Source: Thermoplasmata archaeon (GTDB taxonomy: Archaea > Thermoplasmatota > Thermoplasmata > Thermoplasmatales > Thermoplasmataceae). Taken from it: a DNA stretch of 7,466 nucleotides. The notes beneath the pieces are model-generated. The model searched no databases and was not told where the DNA came from. It saw nothing but the letters and a program-made list of their open reading frames with translations. Shown piece by piece: positions 1 to 6,749 of this stretch; within the stretch, counting starts at the first letter, position 1, and the number at the start of each line of letters is the position of its first letter. The DNA lies in the NCBI GenBank assembly GCA_021847855.1, contig JAJZOT010000070.1, positions 1 through 7,466 of the forward strand, read 5' to 3'. Position numbers and translations under genes: made by a program.

Positions 1-278
1 AATGATCCGTTTTTTTCAGACACTTTTTGATCTGCAGTTATAGGCTTCATGTTTGTAACATTCTGAGCCCCAGCATATATTGTGGCAGAATAATTTGAAT
101 ATCCTGGAGTTTCTGTTACATTTAGGTGAAAATATTCAAAACTATAAACTGTTCCCGGATAGCTAAGAGTGGCACCAAAGGTTGCATTAGCAGCCTGCGA
201 ATCAACCGGTACAATGGTAATTAAGCCTGCTATTAAAAGTATAATTGAAATTATTGGAAAAATTGCCTTCATTCTCAT
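1..278 (-). CDS. Secreted/surface sequon-rich protein, N-terminal part (C-terminus outside window)
   Basis: This reading frame is open from an ATG at 278-276 to the window edge (92 codons, no stop). It begins MRMKAIFPII, followed by a hydrophobic stretch (about residues 5-25) and SQAA. This is a typical signal peptide with likely cleavage near residues 28-31, so the product is probably exported. The visible mature part is rich in Thr, Tyr, Ser and Asn and has five Asn-X-Ser/Thr sequons (N31, N53, N62, N73, N90), which suggests a beta-rich, N-glycosylated extracytoplasmic protein. I recognise no family. The start at 278 is preferred over the in-frame ATG at 272 because a strong AAGGAGG lies 8 nt upstream of it and the start overlaps the aglB stop as ATGA. 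This implies translational coupling with the oligosaccharyltransferase. A role as glycosylation substrate or surface-coat component is inferred from position and sequons only. Confidence 0.82.
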   Translation of the reverse strand, partial: MRMKAIFPIISIILLIAGLITIVPVDSQAANATFGATLSYPGTVYSFEYFHLNVTETPGYSNYSATIYAGAQNVTNMKPITADQKVSEKNGS

Positions 279-3200
279 TTCCTGTTCCTCCTTGAAACAA
301 TTGCTGTAGAACCGATTCCTACAATAATAATAACAACTAATATAATTGAACCTGTTAAAAGTGTGTTATCCGGATTGCCCGTATAGTTCGAAATTAGATT
401 GTTTCCACTTGGATAAGCCATTAACCCAGGAACACTCGGGAAGGAAACTGATAAATTGGGCATGGAATAGACATTCCCATGGACAGTTCCATTCAAAATT
501 AATGATATTTGACTGGAGATATGTTGACTGCTGATTGGAGTCAATTTAACGTAAATCGTCAATGTCTGGTTGTAACTCAGGTTGACCTCACTCACATTTT
601 TTCCATTATAAGTTATGGTTACATTCCAATTATACAGGTTAATAGTATGAAGATCACCTATTATCAAGTGTACTGTCTCGTTGGTATTTCCGGTATTTAT
701 TAATTTAACAGGAACTGCACCGTACCCTGAATCAAATACTACATATTTGTTGTATACTGATTGCAATTTTAAGTCGTAGAATTTTGAAATATTTACATTC
801 ACATAGTCTGTAATAGTTCCAGAGTGATAATTTAAAACAATTGGAATTGAATTGTTACCAGATGGAACCATGGTTGAATTCTTAAAGGATGCATTTACGC
901 TTAAAGACTGGTTTATGCCAAGTTTTAAATTTTTCTTGGCAAATGTTATATTCCAAGCACTTGCTCCAGATGACAGAGATATATTAACCATTGAATTTCC
1001 ACGGTTTCTGATTGAGAGTGTGTAATTGAAAGATGATCCTGCAGATATGTTTTTAATTTTTCCAAATGTCAGGGTCAAATTATATATGTATAACTTCTGC
1101 AAAGTAAGCTGTACAGACATTGCAGTATTTATATCAATAACTGTGCTGTTCGTAAATGAAATAGATTCAGTGTAGTTGTTTGAACTAACTGTAGTGTTTG
1201 TAGAAGCTGTGAATGTAAAATTACCTTCTGGTAAAAGTGTGCCGTGAGAATTAGAATTGACAACTATCAGCTCATTGGCCAGACTGATATTCACAGATGT
1301 ATTAATAATTGAAGTACCCATAGTGACTGCAAAGTTTGTCATGTAGCCTGTCGTCATAGTTATATTCATATATGCCACATTTTGGAAAGGTGAAATGTCT
1401 ATTATCCCCATGTAAGCAGCCCCTGTGAGGTTATTATATGCATATATTGTGTATGAACCATTCTTGACCGACATTGAATAGAAGCCCTGCGTATTGGAAT
1501 GAGAGATATAAGAAACTATCCCGTTCCTGTACAAGGCAACTGAACTTAGTGAAGAGTTTACTCCTGCATATGATACTGTTCCACTAAGATCTGTAGTAAA
1601 GAGCTTTTGAGAAACAGATATGTTTACAACAGAATTTCCGGTAACCATTTGGTTTGTAGATCCAGCTATTGACCATGAGCCTGTGCTGTTTACCAAATTG
1701 TTTTGGAACGTTATTAGATAATTACCAGATGGAACCAAAAATGATGACAGTGATGTTCTTAGAGTTCCAAGGTTAGAAGTTATAAAGTAATTGCCAGAAC
1801 TCCCAATACTGTTTTTCAGCGTAAGCACATATCCTGTAGAATATACTGGCACTATTGTTCTATTTACATTCAAGTCTATTTTTGTAAGGTTGACACCACC
1901 ATTGCTTGAAATAGAATAAATTGTGTAAACACCTGGAGCAACGTAATCAGTACCAGAAAACTGACTTCCTGTTGCATTGAAAAGATCAACGGTCTTAGAC
2001 CCAATAACTGTGACCATTACTTGACTCGTTGCATTGAGGAATACGCTTTGATTAGCCACCGTCACTGAGAGAATATTCCTGAAGAGTTTAACTTCCTGAT
2101 TGGAACCTGATATGGATATGCTATAGATACCTGGCATTAAAGAAATATTAGCAAATCCGTTTTTTATTGCAGTCGTGTAGTTCTGATTTCCAAATATTTT
2201 TAAAGTCCCGTTCAAACTTGTCGAACTTTCATTGTTCAGTAAAATTTGTACTCTTACCCCATAGTTTGGGGGAGTTATTCCCGCATTTAATGTAAGGCTT
2301 TCTACTGGAATCATACTGGATTGAAAACCAGATGAATATGACCTTACCGAATAACCTACCATGGAGGGACTCTGAATATAAACAGAGGAGTAACCATCAC
2401 TCAAAATTCTTGAAGTGCCAAGAGGGCTGTTATCAAAGTACAGAACACTAACTCCAGAATCAAATGCCGATGTTGAAGAAAATGCCCCAAGTTCTTTGTT
2501 ATATGTCAGCACTGTTATTGCTGTTGAATTTACAAGTTTAAGGGTATAATTTAGGCTGTTTGAAGTGATAAATTTCATAGTGCTTGAAGCATATATTTTC
2601 CCAGCAAATACGCCTTGGCCGGATAATCCATATTCGAATTCGGATGGAATTTCAAAAGTGAATGTTCCGTTCTGGTTGAAATCTCTTGAGATGAAACCCG
2701 AATTGTATGCGAGCGAAATCTGACCGGAAAATAATGTTGCGTTGGCAATCGATGGGGTGAGCTTAACTGTGGTTGCGCCTTCTGAGTATACTGAAATCAT
2801 TTTTGTTGAATTCAAATTTGTTGTGTTCATTATTGCATAGCCATCATGCTCTGCATATATTGTGTAAGTTCCGATAGTCAGATTGGAAAAGTAATAACCA
2901 TTGCCCAGATCCGACAACTCATAAGATTGATTTAAATTTCCATTCAACAGCGCCATAACGCTGGGGAAGTTGGAATAGCCATCTACTCTTACGGTTAATC
3001 CGAATGAGGCTGCAGTTGACAGATTTACAGTCTGATTTTGATCCAATGCACTAAAAACTACAGATTCTATGGAACTACTATATCCTTTATATCCTGAAAA
3101 GACGTTGTATTGTCCTGGAAGGACATATAAAATGGCTCCACCTGATGAATTAGTAATGGCACTAGTCTGAGTATTGTCACCCTTCGCAGTTATAGTATAT

Positions 3201-6200
3201 CCTGAGTTGGGAATTCCCCCAGTTTTCATAGTGGCAAAAATTGTGTCTAATTTCACATCAAGATCGTAAACAACTGGCGAGGTTGAAGAGGTAATATTCA
3301 GTGTTTCAACGTTACTGTACGTTGTGCCATTAACTATAACACTTGCACTGTAAGAATAAGCCGGGAGATCCCTGAACGAATATTGCCCATTTATAATTGG
3401 AGCAGTTAACGTAAGATTGTAACTGGAATTATAGAGCTGAACTGTACCGGATACAACCTGTTTAGATATAAAATCACCTGATGTGTTTGAATAATAGCCC
3501 TTTTGATAATAGAGATTTACAAGACCTGATATGGGTGTCGTGTTCATCTTATAATTGTTTTCAATGTAATATCCAGGCAGTCCAGTAGTCATATTGTATG
3601 TCGTATCTGTTCTTTCTGCTTGATCCATACTCACATTAACGTTGAAGATTTTAATTGTGTTGGTACCTGAAAGATACTGTTGAAGGAATGTTCCCGATGT
3701 TACAAAAAGTGTATCGTTTCCAGGAACTGCCGATATGTTATAGAATCCATTCCTGTTGGTTCTTGTATAACCATGTGGGATTCCATACTGATCGAATAAG
3801 GTTACATAGGCTCCATCCACAGGAACTCCAGACTGAGTGGTAATTTGACCGTATAATTTAGCCCCGGGGAAATATTCCACTATTGGGTCCGCGCTACTTG
3901 TTATCTGATATGACGGAGGAAAAATTATCTCTGTTCCCTTATTCTCTTTTTCGTATTTATATGCCTTCTGCAATGGAATCAGCGTCCATGCATTAGGATG
4001 TGCAGTATAGTTTTTATATGGATTGTATGGAATGGACTCATACATTATCTCAAAATGACTCATGTTGTATGCAGGTTGCAAACTATATGTTGTTTGCCCA
4101 AATGTGATACCTGGAATCCCGTTACTATGTCCAACAGAGCTTGGAGGAAGCCCAATCATGAATCTATAAATTGATGTGTTATAAAACGCGGGCGTATAGG
4201 TAATATCATAACCTATTGGTTGAACGTTTGTTGGTAATGAAGTCACATTATAAGTCCCATTGGAAGTAACTGCCTGAATACTGTAATAGTTTGTTGGAAT
4301 TACCTCCCCGCTACTGCTTGTTACGGATGGAGTTTCAGTTAGATATGCTGGTGCGTAGAAAATCCCAGGATTGTTACCACTGAAAGGAAACAGGCTATGG
4401 TCTATCTGAATATATGAGATCTGGTAACCTGTTTCCTCTTCAAGTGCCTGATATAGATTAACTATGGTTGATGTTGAGTACTTCGATGAAAGCTGACCCT
4501 TGATCAACGCAAAATAAGAGTTGACAGGCCCTATATCTTTAATAAAAGTACCATAAATCGATTGGTTATTACCAATCCATGATGAAAACATTGATGGATT
4601 CTGTTCAATTGAAAGAATCAGGTTAGCTTCATTATGTCCCAGTAATTGAACCAGAGTGTTGTTCACCTGTGAGCTAAATTGGCCATTTCCTGATGCGATA
4701 TAGTCCGCTTCCAGAAGTCTCGCTGCAAACAGAGAGATTATCTGACTTTGGTTTTCCGCGAGTAAAATTTGCCCGGCTACCTGATATGATTGCTGAAAGT
4801 CATCTGCCACCGTGGGATGCCGACCCTGATACAATTCCTGGAATCCATAATCCCACCATGATACATATGCTGGTCTCTGATCCAAGGGAACATTGGTATT
4901 CTGTGTCGATAGCCATGCAAGCGAGGATGATAACGGAGAAGAATTATTGGTTATGAGAAGCCCAGTTCCTCCGATATAATCTGTGCTGTTTGCCTGGAAT
5001 GCATATGGACGCAAAATGGAAGGAAGCGTATTGTATATCTGCTTATTCACCTGCTCTGCATTATTTGCAGGTATTCCATTTGAAATCATAGACAATCCTG
5101 CTGGAAGCACCAGACCAAGTGATATCACAACGGCCAGAATTACCTGAAGCCATTTTATATCGGCTTTAATGGCACTCCTCCTCTGCTTCATTGTTTTTCT
5201 CGAGTTTTGTTCAGAACCTCTGTTTAATTTCAATATTTCAAGAATATACATTAAAAGGGCTCCTGTCCCTATCGCATAGGCTGGTGCAGCAGTTACGTTA
5301 AACCTTGCAGCAGCGAAACTCATATATATGGAAACGAGTGAGAAGACGAGTATGAATATAATTGAGTCTTTTTTCTCCTTGAAAGCCAGATAAAACATAT
5401 AGATGATACCACCCATACCCATTGCAAAAATTCCAATTCCAAATTCCGATAAGTATGAACTAAGGAGAGGCGCAGCGGTAAGTGGAGATTGTGCTTCAGC
5501 AATTGTGCTGTAGACTCTTGTCTTTATGAAGTATCCCTCACCACTTATAATCTCATTAAATATGTGAGGGCTTGCAAATCTTACTGCCGCCAATAAACCT
5601 CCTAGAATTATGACGAGCAGTGGGATTGAAATAATCCAAGGTTTTCTTCCGAGTATACCAATTAGTACTGATAGTGCAATAACGCCCAACCCTATGAATA
5701 AAGGAGGTATAAACCAGATGCTTGGTGCATTATTTGCGGCATAATAATAATAATAACTCATGGCAAAAGATATCGACACAAAAATTACTGAAATAAAAGT
5801 TACATATCCGGTATTTTGATTGATAAAGAGATTGAACACCAGCTGTATAATTATATATATGGCAATTATGGCCAATATGTATGCAGCGCCTTGCCATGAA
5901 AGCATGAGTGCACCATATGAAATCGCACCGAATATGGCGTATTCGGTAGATAATAGATTGTTTTTAACATACTTGATTATTGATCCATAATATGATTTTA
6001 TATCAGTAAATTTCTCTATGATCCTTTCCTTTGAAGACATTCTCATGGCTTTTTCAAAGAAATAAATAGCAAAGAACGCAAAAATAAGCTCAGGTGTATG
6101 CATTCTTCCATCTGTTAGAACCCCGGAACTGAGATCGCTTGGTATTAAGGCATAAACAAATGCAGAAATCAGGCCGACTTTTTTCCCAAAGACATCCTTT

Positions 6201-6616
6201 GCTAAAAGGTAAACAGGTATTATTAAAAGCGCTCCAAAAACCGCGTCAAACTCCATAAAAGCGTAATATGCCGCAGTTTTAACGCCAAGGATTGGTGATA
6301 AAATTTCAGCTACAAATACAATTAATTCATGGAAGAACGGGTTACGGGGGTTTCCCGACCCTATTGGGTAATTGAGGGCTTGTGTATATGTTAGCAAATG
6401 TCCAGTAGCTATAATTTGCTGAATTATATAATAATTGAAATACGGATCACTTCCTCCGGACACGTTTGCCACCATTCCAACAAATGCTTGCTGCCATGCA
6501 AAATAATTTCCTATAAATAAGTAAATTGCAACAAGCATTGCTATTATGGTAAGCTCTGAATTTCTAGAGACCCAAGATTTGAATCCCTGTATTGATTGGA
6601 CTTGAATTTTACCCAT
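275..6616 (-). CDS. aglB: Giant AglB/STT3 dolichyl-phosphooligosaccharide--protein oligosaccharyltransferase with long ectodomain
   Basis: The 2113-residue product should transfer a glycan from a dolichol-linked donor to Asn of Asn-X-Ser/Thr on the outer membrane face. Residues 20-512 hold about 13 hydrophobic segments. D57 lies in GGSDPYF (first acidic motif), D169 and H173 in TDGRMHTPE (second motif), E374 in STIAEAQ (TIXE motif) and R438 in AARF. The acceptor-binding WWDYG is at 587-591. Conserved core blocks follow: QIDHSLFPFS (737-746), GIFYAP (751-756), TPAFYNTSIYRFMIG (808-822) and PAYNMSHFEIMY (848-859). From 918 comes a carboxypeptidase-regulatory-like domain, further beta-sandwich modules to about 1810, two NEW3/CARDB-like domains (about 1848-1945 and 1946-2060), and a membrane helix (2086-2107) with tail RRNRK. 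The usual family length, from memory, is about 800-1100 residues. The start is firm: in-frame TAA lies two codons upstream and the next Met is residue 27. A weak AGGT lies 9 nt upstream. Confidence 0.96.
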   Translation of the reverse strand: MGKIQVQSIQGFKSWVSRNSELTIIAMLVAIYLFIGNYFAWQQAFVGMVANVSGGSDPYFNYYIIQQIIATGHLLTYTQALNYPIGSGNPRNPFFHELIVFVAEILSPILGVKTAAYYAFMEFDAVFGALLIIPVYLLAKDVFGKKVGLISAFVYALIPSDLSSGVLTDGRMHTPELIFAFFAIYFFEKAMRMSSKERIIEKFTDIKSYYGSIIKYVKNNLLSTEYAIFGAISYGALMLSWQGAAYILAIIAIYIIIQLVFNLFINQNTGYVTFISVIFVSISFAMSYYYYYAANNAPSIWFIPPLFIGLGVIALSVLIGILGRKPWIISIPLLVIILGGLLAAVRFASPHIFNEIISGEGYFIKTRVYSTIAEAQSPLTAAPLLSSYLSEFGIGIFAMGMGGIIYMFYLAFKEKKDSIIFILVFSLVSIYMSFAAARFNVTAAPAYAIGTGALLMYILEILKLNRGSEQNSRKTMKQRRSAIKADIKWLQVILAVVISLGLVLPAGLSMISNGIPANNAEQVNKQIYNTLPSILRPYAFQANSTDYIGGTGLLITNNSSPLSSSLAWLSTQNTNVPLDQRPAYVSWWDYGFQELYQGRHPTVADDFQQSYQVAGQILLAENQSQIISLFAARLLEADYIASGNGQFSSQVNNTLVQLLGHNEANLILSIEQNPSMFSSWIGNNQSIYGTFIKDIGPVNSYFALIKGQLSSKYSTSTIVNLYQALEEETGYQISYIQIDHSLFPFSGNNPGIFYAPAYLTETPSVTSSSGEVIPTNYYSIQAVTSNGTYNVTSLPTNVQPIGYDITYTPAFYNTSIYRFMIGLPPSSVGHSNGIPGITFGQTTYSLQPAYNMSHFEIMYESIPYNPYKNYTAHPNAWTLIPLQKAYKYEKENKGTEIIFPPSYQITSSADPIVEYFPGAKLYGQITTQSGVPVDGAYVTLFDQYGIPHGYTRTNRNGFYNISAVPGNDTLFVTSGTFLQQYLSGTNTIKIFNVNVSMDQAERTDTTYNMTTGLPGYYIENNYKMNTTPISGLVNLYYQKGYYSNTSGDFISKQVVSGTVQLYNSSYNLTLTAPIINGQYSFRDLPAYSYSASVIVNGTTYSNVETLNITSSTSPVVYDLDVKLDTIFATMKTGGIPNSGYTITAKGDNTQTSAITNSSGGAILYVLPGQYNVFSGYKGYSSSIESVVFSALDQNQTVNLSTAASFGLTVRVDGYSNFPSVMALLNGNLNQSYELSDLGNGYYFSNLTIGTYTIYAEHDGYAIMNTTNLNSTKMISVYSEGATTVKLTPSIANATLFSGQISLAYNSGFISRDFNQNGTFTFEIPSEFEYGLSGQGVFAGKIYASSTMKFITSNSLNYTLKLVNSTAITVLTYNKELGAFSSTSAFDSGVSVLYFDNSPLGTSRILSDGYSSVYIQSPSMVGYSVRSYSSGFQSSMIPVESLTLNAGITPPNYGVRVQILLNNESSTSLNGTLKIFGNQNYTTAIKNGFANISLMPGIYSISISGSNQEVKLFRNILSVTVANQSVFLNATSQVMVTVIGSKTVDLFNATGSQFSGTDYVAPGVYTIYSISSNGGVNLTKIDLNVNRTIVPVYSTGYVLTLKNSIGSSGNYFITSNLGTLRTSLSSFLVPSGNYLITFQNNLVNSTGSWSIAGSTNQMVTGNSVVNISVSQKLFTTDLSGTVSYAGVNSSLSSVALYRNGIVSYISHSNTQGFYSMSVKNGSYTIYAYNNLTGAAYMGIIDISPFQNVAYMNITMTTGYMTNFAVTMGTSIINTSVNISLANELIVVNSNSHGTLLPEGNFTFTASTNTTVSSNNYTESISFTNSTVIDINTAMSVQLTLQKLYIYNLTLTFGKIKNISAGSSFNYTLSIRNRGNSMVNISLSSGASAWNITFAKKNLKLGINQSLSVNASFKNSTMVPSGNNSIPIVLNYHSGTITDYVNVNISKFYDLKLQSVYNKYVVFDSGYGAVPVKLINTGNTNETVHLIIGDLHTINLYNWNVTITYNGKNVSEVNLSYNQTLTIYVKLTPISSQHISSQISLILNGTVHGNVYSMPNLSVSFPSVPGLMAYPSGNNLISNYTGNPDNTLLTGSIILVVIIIVGIGSTAIVSRRNRK
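281..361 (-). other. aglB: C-terminal membrane anchor and basic tail of AglB
   Basis: Residues 2086-2107 form an uninterrupted hydrophobic helix (LLTGSIILVVIIIVGIGSTA and following), ended by SRRNRK. By the positive-inside rule the tail is cytoplasmic, so the whole region from about residue 513 to 2085 is held outside between two membrane anchors. The upstream segment contains Pro, Gly and Asn, consistent with a flexible juxtamembrane linker. Confidence 0.85.
287..293 (-). promoter_or_regulatory. Strong Shine-Dalgarno site inside the last aglB codons
   Basis: On the minus strand AAGGAGG lies 8 nt upstream of the ATG at 278-276. It is built from the codons of the C-terminal aglB residues Ser-Arg-Arg (TCA AGG AGG). 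It fixes the start of the downstream secreted-protein gene at 278 rather than 272 and supports translation of both genes from one transcript. By contrast, aglB and the divergent regulator have weak or no Shine-Dalgarno sequences. Confidence 0.8.
437..1075 (-). other. aglB: Two NEW3/CARDB-like Ig-fold domains of AglB, residues 1848-2060
   Basis: Residues 1848-1945 contain 'SAGSSFNYTLSIRNRGN', an aromatic strand 'AWNITF' and 'LGINQSLSVNASF'. This is the pattern of NEW3 (alpha-galactosidase-associated) or CARDB domains, in which a statement-like strand pair is followed by 'N-x-G-N'. Residues 1946-2060 repeat it with 'VPVKLINTGNTNETVHL', 'LYNWNVTITYNG' and 'LSYNQTLTIYVKLTP'. In exported archaeal proteins these folds often sit just before a C-terminal membrane anchor, as here. 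The assignment rests on the NRGN/NTGN turns and strand spacing and was not tested against a profile. Confidence 0.6.
1196..3865 (-). other. aglB: Repeated beta-sandwich (carboxypeptidase-regulatory/PEGA-like) region of AglB, residues 918-1807
   Basis: The first module (918-975) is the clearest carboxypeptidase-regulatory-like fold: a 'GQITTQSGVPVDGAYVTL' start, then 'TNRNGFYNISAVPGND'. Degenerate copies follow, each marked by a turn of the type Pro/Asn-Gly-x-Tyr-x-Ile. Examples are LPAYSYSASV (1084), LPGQYNVFSGY (1166), IGTYTIYAEHDGY (1248), MPGIYSISI (1494), APGVYTIYS (1560), VPSGNYLITF (1628), NGSYTIYAY (1719) and LPEGNFTFTA (1795). The module at about 1674-1737 again looks like a full copy, with 'SGTVSYAG' and 'NTQGFYSMSVKNGSYTIYA'. 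Such folds usually serve as stalks or ligand-binding scaffolds on exported proteins. Boundaries are estimates by eye. Confidence 0.7.
4337..6616 (-). other. aglB: AglB membrane domain and catalytic core (residues 1-760)
   Basis: This part carries all recognisable catalytic elements. Hydrophobic segments lie near residues 22-41, 95-111, 114-139, 146-160, 176-189, 226-244, 245-266, 271-292, 300-323, 327-346, 389-411, 417-436, 439-462 and 488-512; two of them could be re-entrant or short. A basic loop (463-489) precedes the last helix and fits a cytoplasmic location, which places the core from 513 onward outside. After WWDYG the sequence keeps the usual 'RHPTVADD' and 'LLEADYI' blocks. No DxxK element of the kind described for some AglB/STT3 enzymes is found between residues 592 and 760; the five Asp residues there (605, 606, 638, 694, 739) all lack a Lys at +3. 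Confidence 0.85.
5741..5755 (-). repeat. Short trinucleotide repeat (TAT)5 encoding penta-tyrosine in AglB
   Basis: Five identical TAT codons encode Tyr 288-292 at the end of a predicted membrane helix in AglB. The frame is maintained, so length changes by whole units would add or remove Tyr without breaking the gene. It is a minor feature and may simply reflect A+T-rich codon choice. Confidence 0.6.
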
Positions 6617-6642
6617 TACTTAACTACCTAGGAAAAGCTAAT

Positions 6643-6666
6643 AGAATCTTTCTATATGAAGATTCT
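6643..6666. repeat. Perfect 8-bp inverted repeat over the proximal aglB TATA candidate
   Basis: AGAATCTT (6643-6650) and AAGATTCT (6659-6666) are perfect reverse complements separated by 8 bp. The loop TCTATATG carries the core of the proximal TATA-like element of aglB. The position, 27-50 nt upstream of the aglB start, fits an operator that would block TBP/TFB or polymerase. It could also fold as a hairpin if transcribed from the distal promoter candidate. Confidence 0.5.
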
Positions 6667-6688
6667 TGAAGGCTCTTTTTCTTCATAT
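6654..6688. repeat. 9-bp inverted repeat overlapping the first dyad
   Basis: ATATGAAGA (6654-6662) and TCTTCATAT (6680-6688) are perfect reverse complements with a 17-bp spacer. The left arm overlaps the right arm of the neighbouring 8-bp dyad, so the shared segment 6659-6662 can pair with only one partner at a time. The right arm abuts the distal TATA-like element of aglB. It may be a second operator half-site pair or chance in A+T-rich DNA. Confidence 0.45.
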
Positions 6689-6749
6689 TATACCACCTTC
6701 GACGAATAGATCTTAAGACTTCAATTATCGATTTAGTAAAGGAAAAAGC

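Noticed and set aside
346..703. Two short plus-strand open frames opposite the aglB C-terminus
   Set aside because: Both are antisense to the continuous aglB frame, low in recognisable features, and overlap each other in different frames.
3655..3843. A 62-codon plus-strand open frame opposite the start of the repeat region
   Set aside because: It is a shadow of aglB coding with no independent evidence of expression or family.
3865..3868. Possible artificial fusion of aglB to an independent surface-protein gene at the start of the stalk
   Set aside because: The frame is continuous and the first beta-sandwich module follows the catalytic core as it does in related AglB proteins I recall; nothing in the sequence shows a frameshift or lost stop.
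4693..4956. An 87-codon plus-strand open frame opposite the WWDYG region of aglB
   Set aside because: It lies antisense to the most conserved part of AglB, shows no recognisable domain, and has no convincing ribosome site; its openness follows from the codons of the opposite gene.
5320..5502. A 60-codon minus-strand frame inside the AglB membrane domain
   Set aside because: It overlaps aglB on the same strand in another frame and has no start signal or family match.
6643..6680. Hairpin plus T-rich tract on the plus strand read as a terminator
   Set aside because: No plus-strand gene ends upstream of it; it lies between two divergent starts, so an operator or leader role fits better.
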